This document shows, piece by piece, positions 14,302 through 25,040 of a DNA stretch of 64,000 nt. Origin of the DNA: Strix aluco. Taxonomy: Eukaryota > Chordata > Aves > Strigiformes > Strigidae. The position numbers and the translations under genes were made by a program. The stretch spans positions 71,504,303 through 71,568,302 of the forward strand of contig NC_133935.1 of the NCBI RefSeq assembly GCF_031877795.1, given 5' to 3'. Within the stretch, counting starts at the first letter, position 1. Each line of letters begins with the position of its first letter. The notes beneath the pieces are model-generated. The model searched no databases. It was not told the origin of the DNA and saw only the letters and a list, made by a program, of their open reading frames with translations.

Positions 14302-15401
14302 CTGGAGACAAAGTATGCAAAATACTCTCAAAATTGTTTCAAGAACCTATTATCACCTAGTTACAATGAAAACCAATAGGTTAATACCTTTAAATTGAAA
14401 TATCCCACTAAAGAAGCAATCAGAATAAATGCTAATTATTACATGAAACCACAAGTTACGGGACTAAGCATAGAAAATAGAAAGACAAAATACTAATCCT
14501 GCAAAAAGCAATTAATATAAGGAATCATTTACAGATATTTAGCACTGATTTCTTTCAGAAGATTTTCAATTAAAAAAAAGATGTTCAAAAGCCTACTGGT
14601 AGAGTACTGACTTCTTTTACTAGTCTTGTGTATTAGCTGAAAAGGCAAGCATGTTTCGCAGCTAAAAAGCTGACTAGAACAGAACAGGAATCAGAGAGAA
14701 CATCTTTTGGTGATAATAGTTTGAAAAGACAGATATGACTAATGGCAAGTCACATAAAGTGAACATGTGTCCTAGTACTACTTCATGCTATATATCAACA
14801 AACTGTAAGAAGAATAAGCACAAAGTTAATCAACTACAGATAATTTAAAACTGCAGGGGGCAATAAAATTCTAAATGACATGGATGGACTAGGAGCATAG
14901 AGATAAATCACTATGCAGTTAAATTAATGAAGCTGGGAAGAAAATAATAAGTTCATTTCAATTAATGCTTTTTATAAAGTTATTGAAATGTTTTAGTAAC
15001 ATCAGTTTGACAAACAGTTTTAAAGAAAAATAACAGATTGCTGTTACAGACTATTATATTTATCAACCATAAAAGCTCATTACTATATTTAATCAAGTTG
15101 AATATACACCTAGAATGTATAAAAAAAACTGTAAGCACAAGTAGGAAATTCCTACTTTTCAAGTTGCTGCAAAAATACAGATGACCACTATGATGTGAAA
15201 AAGACATAGCTATTAAGTTTTCTTTCCAAATTTAATTTCTGGAAAGCCACCCTAGAAATCTTTTCTTATAGCACACAGAGGCAACCCGCTATTGTTATGA
15301 GATAATCTGAGATTACACCATATGTAGTGCTTGTACAATTACAGAATTAATTTTTGCCATCAGATTAATCAAAGGCTTAGTTATTCTTTATATGTTCTGT
15401 A

Positions 15402-17012
15402 AGTCTTTACTGGCAAGGGCTCCAGCCACACCACCCAAGACACAGAAGGCAAAAGAAAGGACTGGTAGAATGAAGAACTGCCCACTGTAGGAAAAGATCA
15501 AGTTTGATACCATCTAAGGAACCTAAAGGTGCACAAGTCCATGGGACCAGATGAGATACATCCATGGGTCCTGAGGGAACTGGTGGATGAAGTGGCTAAG
15601 CCACCACCTATCATATCTGAGAAGTCGTGGCAGCCCAGTGAAGTTCCTGTTGACTGGAAAAGTGGAAACATAACCCCCATTTTTAAAAAGGGAGAAAAGG
15701 AAACCCATGTAACTACAGGCCAGTCACTCTCACCTCTGTGCCTGGCAAGATCATGGAGCAGATCCTCCTGGAAACTATGCTAGAGCACATGGAAAATAAG
15801 GAGGTGATTGGTAACAGCCAACATGGCTTCACTAAGGGCAAATTGTGCCTGACAAATTTGGTGGCCTTCTACAACAGGGTTACAGCATTGGGGGATAAGG
15901 GAAAAGCAACTGATGCCATCTACCTGGACTTGTGCAAAGCATTTGACACAGTCCTGCATGACATCATTGTCTCCAAATTGGAAAGACATGAATTTGATGG
16001 AGGGACCACTCGGTAGATAAGGAATTGGCTGGATGGTCACACTCAAAGAGTTGTGGTCAACAGCTCAATGTCCAAGCAGAGACCAGTGATGAGTGACATT
16101 CCTCAGGGGTCAGTACTAGGACCAGCGCTATTTAGCATCTTTGTCAACAACATAGACAGTGGGACTGAGTGCACCCTCAGCAAGTTTGCTGATGACACCA
16201 AGCTGAGTGGTACAGTCAACACGCTGGAGGGAAGGGATGTGCCATCCAGAGGGACCTGGACAGGCTGGAGAGGTGGGCCTGTGCAAACCTCATGAAGTTC
16301 AACAAGGCCAAGGGCAAGGTCCTGCACATGGGTTGGTGCAATCCCAAGCACAAATACAGGCTGGGCAATGAGTGGATTGAGAGCAGCCCTGCAGAGAAGC
16401 ACTTATGTATATTAGTGGATGGAAAACTGAGCATGACCCAGCAGTGTGCGCTCGCAGCCCAGAAAGCCAACGGTATCCTTGGCTGCATCAAGAGAAGTGT
16501 GGCCAGCAGGTCAAGGGAGGTGATTCTCCTCCTCAAGACCCCACCGGGAGTACTGCATTCAGCTTTGAGGTCCCCAACATAAGAAGGACATGGAACTGCT
16601 CGAGCAGGTCCAGAGGAATGCCATGAAGATTATCATTCTGTGATACCACAAAGGGAGCTGCTGGAGCACCTCCTCTATGAGGACCAGCTAAGAGAGTTGG
16701 GATTGTTCAGCCTAAAGAAGAGAAGCCTCCAGGTAGACCTTACAGCAGTCTTCCAGTACTTAAAGCAGGCCTACAGGAAAGATGGGGAGGGGGACTCTTC
16801 ATCAGGTAGTGTAGGGATAGGACAAGGGGTAATGGTTTTAAACTGAAAGAGGGTAGATTTCGATTGGGTATTAGGAAGAAATTCTTTACCATGAAGGTGG
16901 TGAGACACTAGAACAGGTTGCCCAGAGAAGATGTGGATGCCCCCTCCCTGGAAGTGTTCAAGGTCAGGTTAGACGGGGCTTTGAACAACCTGCTCTAGGG
17001 CAAGCTGTCCCT
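15402..17012 (+). mobile_element. CR1 LINE, RT to ORF2 end (element D)
   Basis: Plus-strand CR1 of 1.6 kb covering the pre-RT region, RT ([32 protein letters not shown], catalytic [10 protein letters not shown]) and the ORF2 C-terminal part. The ORF is split over frames at 15529-15783, 15738-16016, 16053-16295, 16292-16582 and 16640-16846. It is 5'-truncated. At the 3' end it stops after GTCCCTG near 17012 and lacks the CR1 terminal hairpin and tail. It shares a 2-nt insertion after the RT catalytic core with element G. Confidence 0.93.
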
Positions 17013-20000
17013 GTTATTTTGTTCAACTTGGAATATGTTGTGACTAAGTAGAAAGAAAAAGTCACCTTAACACACAGAACAACTTTACATCTTAAGAAAT
17101 GAGTTGCTTTGACTTTGAAAAATTTGATATGTTTGCTATGTTGCATAACAGTAGCATTACAACGTTTTGAAGCTTTATTACATCAAGAGAACACAGTACA
17201 CCAAGCTTACTGTTGGTTGGTTGTTTTAAACATGTCTCTGACATTCAATTACATACTCATTAGCTATATGTGTGTAAAAAAAGAAAATTAGTTGATTTGA
17301 AGATAAAAAGGGAGTTAAGGAAGTGCTTTAATAGGTTATTCTTCAAATTGATATTACAAAACCCATCATACATCTGCTATGCCATGGTTATGAGATAACC
17401 TGTTTGTTGTTATAAGTCAGTCTGATTTTATCAACATAGTTTGCTTACATTGTGTTTGCACAGTAAACAGCTCCCTAACACATTGTACAAGACTACTTAA
17501 AAACACAAATCTAACAAATTTAGTAGAATTCAACTTAAATTGGAAACCTGATAGCAATAGCACTACTGTCGCTCTTAAATATGTAAGCAGTGGTCTGTTC
17601 AAAGAAAGAGGAATTTCTTCTCAGAGACACTCCCCCTAGGCTTCTTTGTTAAAGCCCCATCCCTCCCTCCTCTTAAAGCAACCAATGATTTGCAAAAGAT
17701 TCTGCAAACACAGAGCCCATCTTCATTCAGTAATGCAAGGTCTATTACAAGGAAAGACAAGGCCTGAAACAAAATAAATCTACATCAAATTGACTGCAAG
17801 GCAAGCATAAGCAGGGGTTGATTGCACAAAACAACTAGTGCAAATTGTTCTCTCTGAATAACCTGGCATGCAGTACCAGGAGTGGGAGACTATGCAGACA
17901 CATAGGCCTTACAGTCTACACTGCAGCTGTACTGTCGTCTCCAGTCCTATTCCTCTTCCTGAATTTGCACCCAGTATACCTCAATAAAATCTAATTGACA
18001 GGGGTCAGTCCTCAAGTTCCTCTTGAACCAAAACTGCTTCTTAAAACTGGCTCTTTCTACCAGCTCACGCTTCTTGCCATAACATGCTTCAGTTTATTTA
18101 GCAGCTTTCATTCTATGATTTTAACTTTATGAGATTATCTCCCCGTTAGTTGCATTATATTACTACTGGAAGGTATATTGTCAGGGCTCTTGAATACGTC
18201 TCTCCTGCAGCACAAATCATATACCCAGAAGTAACATTTCTATAGAAACTAGCTTTTTCCATATAGTTAACTACTCTTGACACCCAATTCACATTATACT
18301 TTCCCCATTTATATTAGAGGTAATAACAGCATAGTAATAGTCAAATAAAAAGTGCCAAATGGACATAAGACATATTATTTGCATCTGTTTATCACACAAA
18401 TAACAAAAATGCCTGCAGGGCAAAGAAGTATGTTAGGAGGGCTTAAGGGAAGACTCGGAACAACTACAAGGGCAATTATAAATTACAAGAGTGAGTTTAT
18501 TAGTTCAACTCTACAAAATATTAAAAATGAGTTAAGGGCACTTCTGAGCCATGGAAATAGGCTCTTTATTCATACATTAGCGTTAAGTAATCTAAAAAAA
18601 TTAATTCTTTTATATTTTGAGAATTCTGGGGTGGATTTTTTTTCTTCCTTTCCTAGTTCATGTTCTGAGATTGTGCCTCACTAATACCTGTTTGTGTATG
18701 TAAGCATCTGCTGGATAAAACTTTACACAGAAACTTTGAGAATGACTCTGTCATCATAAATTTATGTAATATTTACCAGTGGATTCATATCCTAATTGTA
18801 GTCTGTATCTCGTATATTATTTTGCTCAGCATATAATTTGATGCTGTGGATAGAACCTACCTATTTCCATAACTTCACAATATCCAACCTATGGACCAAC
18901 GCAACTCCAAAATCTACTACTGGACTTCAATGGCTAAAATAATCTTCACTTCCAAATTTATATGCATAACCCATCTTTTTGAGAATTTTCTTGTGAAAGA
19001 ACACGCTCTTTCACAACCTCTAGCTGACGTACAAGACTAACATTGCATTTTACACTGTCTTTACGGGATAATGATTATTCAAGCGTAACTGAAACAATTT
19101 CATGGTTATTTGTATTACTTTGTGTTCTTTGCCCATGTTCATTTCTCACATTATGATAAGAGAAAAGCCTCGAGTTGAGTATGTGCATGACATTGTTTCA
19201 GTTCCACAGATTAACTTATTTTTATATTGCTTTGAAAGGATTTGTCACATAGTCTTTCAACAATATGCAAAACTATATCAAGAAAACAAAGTTAACAGTA
19301 ACACTTCTGCTACTACTACTTCGAAGCAAAACCAACATTACTACATGCAGAAATGAACAGAAACACTTGCTAAAATGTCTGCAAGACAACTACTCACTAT
19401 TTCAGTTCATGACCAACAGAACACAACTATCTGTGGATCTAACACAAAACAAAGACCGACACATACCACAACATCATACACACACACACACACACACACA
19501 CAGAATGAGCCAGCTGCAACAGAAAAGCTACCTTTTTCTTCATTACTCACTACAAATCTTAGCTTGGAGCCTGTTACCTAGTTCTACCTTAGTCTGTTTT
19601 CAGTATTACTCTGAAGAAAAAAAACATATCCCAAACCACCACAGTATGGTCATATATATGTTTGCATATGTATATATGCATACACACACTTTTCCTAATA
19701 TATACATGTGATGTAGTCCAAGGACTACCATCACATATGATCTACTAGTAATAGCTTCACGATCATCAAGAGTTTGCGTGTAATCAATAAAGAGTTCATT
19801 TCTTTCACCAAGAAAAATCATGTATTATTTATAGATACGTTAGGAAATGCTACTGGATCTATCCCAGACACAGAAGTCAAAATATTTATATTTTAAAAAA
19901 AAAAAAATCAAAACTGGACTTAAAATTCTAATTCACACAACTTCAAATTTTGTACTCATTACAGTTTGTACAGCAAGAGAAAGAACAAACTTCCTATAAA

Positions 20001-21555
20001 CAGACACAGAAAAGGCATTATTTAGTGTTATCTACACGAAAGAATATTGAGAGCTTATTAGATATTTTTCACATTTTGATAATATCAAGAGCAACATACT
20101 CAAATTTCATATTCCTATGTACATTTATGTGTGAGATTTAGAAAGTTCAATAGGGAAAAAACAAACCCAGTTTGTTTAAAGGACATGAACTTAACTCTCA
20201 CCACAATCAGGGTGACTGCACTCCTAATAAAAGTGGAAGTTTTCTTTCACTCCCTTCCAAAATATTTTATTTTAATCACTAAATTCAATTTACTGGAAAA
20301 ATATTTCCATCTAGTTAGACAGCAAAAGTGAAATAGATAGGTTTAAATTAAACTTTGTCTTCCCTTTGACTTCGTAATGTTATATAACAAGGATTTCTAC
20401 CATTAAAACATTCTTAAGAGTTTTCAGATCAGTCATAATCACATAGCTCATAACATCTGTTAGATCAAAGGAAGAAAAAGTGATATTTGATTTTTTTATA
20501 AGCTTGAAAATGATAATATGTAATCTGTTTTAACACCTCAGTTTATTCACAGCTGCATTTTACAACAATGTCCTATAACTCACTGAAGTGTTAAGTCTCA
20601 TCTTGTTAGTACTGTTTCTATAGTTCTACTTTACTAGCATCAATCTCACAGTAAGACACATCACAGAAAGAAAAAAAAAAAAAGAAAAAAGCCAAAACTT
20701 TTACTACATTATATTGAAAAAGTCTCATAACAACTACAGGGCAGGAAAGCATGAATTCAAGAACTGCAAACATGCAGTTTCTACTTCCTTCCAGAAAAAT
20801 TTCCTGTAGATTATCTTCCAGTATGGTCTAACTCAAAGTCATTTTCTTTAAACTATTTTGATGTAAACTCCTACTTCTAAGTGATCACCCAAGTTCTCCA
20901 AATGCAGTGTACTATATCTACTTGCTCCAGATTTTCACTTGGGATACAAAGCCATTTGATTCTGTGATACCCTCTCAGCGCTCGTATTTACTATTCAGCT
21001 GTTAAAATCCAGTGCACAAAGGGAACAGTCAAGTTATCTGACAAAACATTTGTTTTCACATTAACATGTTGTCAGCATTCACAGATGAGACACGGAACTA
21101 CTGTAACAGTCTGTGAACATGAAGAATGCTCACTGAGTAGGCAAGCAGTAATACTTCCACACCGCATCATTTTTCACATTCATATTTCTAAGCATGAGAA
21201 TCATTCTTATACTGCATGCTGTTCCATTATCAGGCATTAACACTAAACATAGCTAATTATATTTTGTTTTTTCTCCAGAGGTTAGTCCCATAGGAAGAAA
21301 TAATGTGAGAAAGAAAAGAACAAGAAGCCATCTAACACCCTATGTATTAGTAGGATGTATGCAAATTGCATATTACAAGCATGAATACTACAAGCATCCA
21401 ATTTTATTCTGTCCCCCTTTTGCAAGGTCAGTTCCAAATATTGAAAGGATTTGATCCTAACCAAACCATCAGGCAGAACAGTATATCAAACAGGAAAATT
21501 TTATACTTAAAGGATAATTTAGATGTAATTCAAAGCTCCTATAAGAAATACTCAC
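17013..21555. other. Intron 4 stretch without recognised features except the AC repeat
   Basis: 4.5 kb of AT-rich intronic DNA between CR1 element D and exon 4. It holds the AC microsatellite and a TA/TG-alternating patch at about 19650-19710. No exon is recognised. Confidence 0.6.
19478..19502. repeat. (AC)n microsatellite
   Basis: About 12.5 uninterrupted AC units in TBC1D22A intron 4. It creates the Thr/His-repeat open frames overlapping this spot, which are not genes. Confidence 0.97.
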
Positions 21556-21735
21556 CAAGATCTGTATTGGGGCCAGCCAATAGCTGCTTGAATTTGTCTA
21601 ACCGGGATGCTTCTCTTTCAGTTAACGCAGGAGTAACTGAGGTATTACAGTCTCCCATTCCACTCACCAAGGGAGGTGTGGAAGTTTGTGGAAGGGACTG
21701 TGATCTCTGCATGGAAGAACTTTCACTAGCATTAT
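21556..21735 (-). CDS. TBC1D22A: TBC1D22A exon 4
   Basis: A 180-nt exon with acceptor CCCTTCAG|AT and donor CTTG|GTGAGT. It completes Asp151, encodes residues 152-210 and leaves one base (G) for residue 211. Residues 161-166 read RSQSLP, a textbook mode-1 14-3-3 motif (R-S-x-S-x-P) with Ser164 as the predicted phosphosite. The C-terminal part (LTEREASRLDKFKQLLAGPNTDL) is the strongly conserved linker just before the TBC domain. No later exon was found between positions 1 and 21555, so the catalytic domain is outside the window. The large following intron agrees with the very long mammalian gene. Confidence 0.94.
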
Positions 21736-22471
21736 CTGAAGGGAAAAAGAAGCATAACAGCCTCAGCTAGTGACAAGGCTACCAACAACTTGAATTTAAT
21801 TTGTAAATTTAAAATGAAATTATGTTTTGAAGTAATGTAACCTCAAGTATAGCACAAGTTTGGACTTCAAATGACTTAGATTTAACAGGAGGAGCATTCC
21901 TCTTCCAAGCAGTGTTCCACAATTAAAAACACATCCATTAGAGATCGTACTAACAGCAAGGCTAACTGATTTCTAAAATCTCTGTGCTACTGAAAGTTGT
22001 TTCTATCCCCCTCACTGTTCTAAAAAAGAAATCATTGCAATTGGTTAAAGTTTTATGTATAAACACAGACCAGATCACAAGGATGAACTTTTCAGTCTAC
22101 ATGCATGGTTTTTCAATATACTTTATACAGTAGCATTTTAGTAACAATTTTTCACAATAGTAGGAATATTAATTGCATACATCTTGGTGCAGTTAACTGT
22201 TAAAATACATTCAATATTGCAACTTCCTCCCAAAACAGAGGATGTATTAAGGCTGAAAACAAAAAAGTTTAATTATTCTTCCCTCACCCGTGTATTTCTC
22301 ACACACATGCTTTACAGTTTAGTATAGCATGCAGTATCTTCCTCAAATCAATACTAATTAATAATATTTTCCTGTGGTATTAAGAAAAGGTTGGGAAGGG
22401 GTTAATGTCTTAAAGGGCAAATATAGCTCTCCTCATGTGATTTTCTACATTTTTTTCATTTTTTAACATAC
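21736..22471 (-). other. TBC1D22A: TBC1D22A intron 3
   Basis: A 736-nt intron bounded by donor GTATGT at 22471 and an acceptor ending TTCAG at 21736. The minus-strand 3' end has a good pyrimidine tract. No repeat or RNA gene is seen inside. Confidence 0.9.
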
Positions 22472-22803
22472 CTGATGAACTCGATGTATGACCTTCACTG
22501 ACTGATTTAACAAGCCTATTATCCATTGAAGTCAGCTCTGCAGATTCTACTTGCTTTTCTTCCTGTAGATGTTCTTCCTGAAACTTATGCTGTTCTTGTA
22601 GCTTGCTGTGATTCTGAATTACTTTGTGAGCTGTTTCCATGACCACTTCTGTATTTAAGTTTTCAGCAGCTATTGCTAAGAGTTCATCATCATCATCCCC
22701 AAGATCCCAAGCATCACTTGTGTTACTTTCAAATTCTTGGAAAGTGCTGACTTTCTTTAGTTTCACTGGAGTTGTAGGTGGCTTTGAACCTGGTTTTATC
22801 AAG
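22472..22803 (-). CDS. TBC1D22A: TBC1D22A exon 3
   Basis: A 332-nt exon between acceptor GAACAG|C and donor CAG|GTATGT. It completes Thr40, encodes residues 41-150 and gives the first base of Asp151. The front half (PPTTPVK, then STFQEFESNTSDAWD and an acidic DDDDELLAIAAE run at about residues 76-86) is the conserved TBC1D22 signature. The middle (about residues 100-130) is Gln/Glu-rich and probably helical. The end is Ser-rich (VKSVSEGHTSSSS). In mammals the N-terminal half of TBC1D22A/B lies ahead of the TBC domain and carries protein-interaction sites, including reported binding to the Golgi protein ACBD3 and to 14-3-3. The Gln/Glu stretch is less conserved and would be the first place to look for lineage differences. 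Confidence 0.94.
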
Positions 22804-24983
22804 CTGTTCAAAAACAAATAAACAATATTTAGAGAACTAGTAATGGAGTAAGCAAAACACTATGGATGGGACCAAAAAATAAAACTCCATGCTTGACATT
22901 ATACAGGTAGAAAATATTTAGATCCCTCAACTCATGTTACTGATGCATCCACCCATAACATACAGCTGAATATGTCTGAGAACAAGGGCAGGTAAAAACT
23001 GACTCTTCTTGGCCTTGAATAGAGGTTGAACAAATCCTTCCTTCCCTTCTCTTGAAAAAAAAAAAAAAAACAGAAAAAAAAAAAAAAAAACAGAGTCAAA
23101 TAAAAGGAATACTACTGGAATAGTTTGCAAGATAGAGAGGCCACACTGCACTTCTCTTGCTTCATGAACTTCTGTACAGATTTCAGGCCTTTCAATGCAA
23201 TTGCTACATAACAACACAGGAGCAGTAATCAAGTCATCAGGTATACTCCTAAGTCATCATAAGCAATCATGTAATATAATCAGTCATAAACAAATCAAGT
23301 CTCACCTTAAAACTCATTGAATCTATCATTCCTCCCCATTCAGGCACACCAGCACAGACTTGCTTCAGAACTTTGCTCTTCTCATAGGCAGGATATTTCC
23401 TCTAGTTACTAGTCTAAATGTACCCTGATCAGCCTCTGATCTTTTGACCCTCTGCCAACACACAGTATAAGAAAGATGAAGCAAGTATCCTTCCCTAGCT
23501 TGGCACTTGTCACTTACAGTAATGCAGAGCAACCACATTTCCCTTCAGATTTCTGCTAAATAAGGCATGAAGTTGAAAGAGTTTCCCAGTCTGCTCTCAG
23601 AAGAAAAAAAAAAAGTTACTGCCATTAACTCAATTGACCTTTCTGACCATCGCTGTCTTTCCACCTGTGCTAGTTTACCTTTTTTCTTTTAAGACAAGAC
23701 AGCCAGAATTGGAAATCAGAAAAAGTTCTCACACAGCCTTCATACAATGTCAGTAATGTTTCTGTTACAGGGAATATCTTTCCTAACAGGTGCTACAACA
23801 GTTAACACTTTCACCCAACTTGTCATCACTGTCTAAAATAGCAAGGTCTTTCTCCTCTTTTGTCATCATTTCAAGCAAAAGGCTTTTAGAGTTTTTTTTA
23901 CTGGGTCTTTATAACTCCACATTTTGAACCAATTCATCCCATGCCTTTTCCTTCAGTCCTCAAGGCATTTCAACTGCCTTCAACTGTATCATCTGAATAT
24001 TAACTAGCACATGTTTACTTCTTGTGCCATTTCAAAACAGCCCTTGAAAAAAATCCACTAGGAGTATGACCTCCTTCCAAGCCAATATTTTTCCTTTAAT
24101 ACTTTTTGCCCTTATTGCCTTGGGCCATTCATTTCATTGCTCATAGTTTTCCCAAAATTTTCACATACACCAGCATTTTAACAGCAATGCTGGTTTTGAA
24201 GGAGCTGTGAAATCTACCAACAAACCAGAAACAACTTTGTAATTGACAAAGCTTAAAACAAATTGTCTTTCAAAAAAAAAAAAAAAAAAGACAACAATAA
24301 AGCAAAATATAAAAAGCAGCAGCTGTCAGAATGTAGCATTTTGCTAAACACCTCAGCCATAAGGAGACAAAAATCATTCACTCACATTAGTTGTGCATTA
24401 CCAGCACGAAATTTATTTGGTTACTACTTATGTTTAACAAAATATTGCCATTTTCATGTACATTGTGTTCTCATATCCAATAATCACGATCGAAGGCAAT
24501 AAACTTTTACATCACTGTAAAATCTATTATACCTACTGTACACTCACAAGTAAAATGCCAATCTTTGCCTCAAAATAATCTACACCACAACCTGACTCTC
24601 TTCTCTTATAGATAGATAAATAAAGCCAGCCCACTAACAGAAACATGCATGCAGGAAAGCCGCTTACACCCAAGTTGTAAGCTTCACCCACTTAATTAAG
24701 ATTAGTATTTACCATACAGTTTTCAATGTATAAAGCACTGCAAACAGATAATAAAAGCTGGTAATCTATGTTAGTTAAGAACTGAACAGATAATTTGTTG
24801 CTCCCAATATGATAAGCATCAGGAAGTCACAAAAGAGAAGTTAGAACAGAGAAGTCAAGATTATGACAAAAATTGAAAAAGGAATATTAACAATAAGCTT
24901 TATAGCCAACAGGAAAGAAAAAGAGCAGAGAAGGCAGAGAAGATCCAAATCACCTGGAATATTTAAATATTAGGTTAACTTAC
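22804..24983 (-). other. TBC1D22A: TBC1D22A intron 2
   Basis: A 2.2-kb intron from donor GTAAGT (24983) to acceptor AACAG (22804). It contains a doubled A-rich repeat at 23054-23093 and a 17-base A run near 24272. Nothing else is recognised. Confidence 0.9.
23054..23093. repeat. Doubled A-rich repeat
   Basis: Two near-identical 19-20 bp units, each a G, then 16-17 A residues, then CA(G). It lies in TBC1D22A intron 2, so it is a poly-U tract in the transcript. Confidence 0.9.
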
Positions 24984-25040
24984 GTTCCATGCAATAATGG
25001 ATCAAAAGGCGGATGCTGAGCTCCATATACATGTTGAATA
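24984..25040 (-). CDS. TBC1D22A: TBC1D22A exon 2
   Basis: Internal 57-nt exon. The acceptor is a pyrimidine-rich stretch ending CCTTTAG, and the donor reads AAC|GTAAGT. It completes Ser21, encodes residues 22-39 (IQHVYGAQHPPFDPLLHG) and gives the first two bases of Thr40. This block is one of the most conserved parts of the TBC1D22 N-terminus. The phase is 1+54+2, matching exon 1 upstream and exon 3 downstream, so the three exons join without frame loss. The exon is too short to appear as an open frame of its own and was found by its protein match and splice sites. Confidence 0.93.

Larger units (their letters stand above)
1..21555 (-). other. TBC1D22A: TBC1D22A intron 4 (partial, runs off the window)
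   Basis: Sequence downstream of the exon 4 donor at 21555. It was read on the minus strand for the TBC domain and no further exon was recognised. It is AT-rich and holds CR1 pieces at about 3680-5955, 13188-13640, 13927-14301 and 15402-17012, a solo LTR at 3935-4317 and a CA microsatellite near 19478. Every open frame in it that could be identified is a CR1 remnant. The others, including the 158-codon frame at 11566-12042, match nothing I know and have no splice or codon support. Confidence 0.8.

Noticed and set aside
19265-19711. 148-codon frame with a His-Thr repeat
   Set aside because: The repeat is the AC microsatellite, and the frame lies in intronic DNA.
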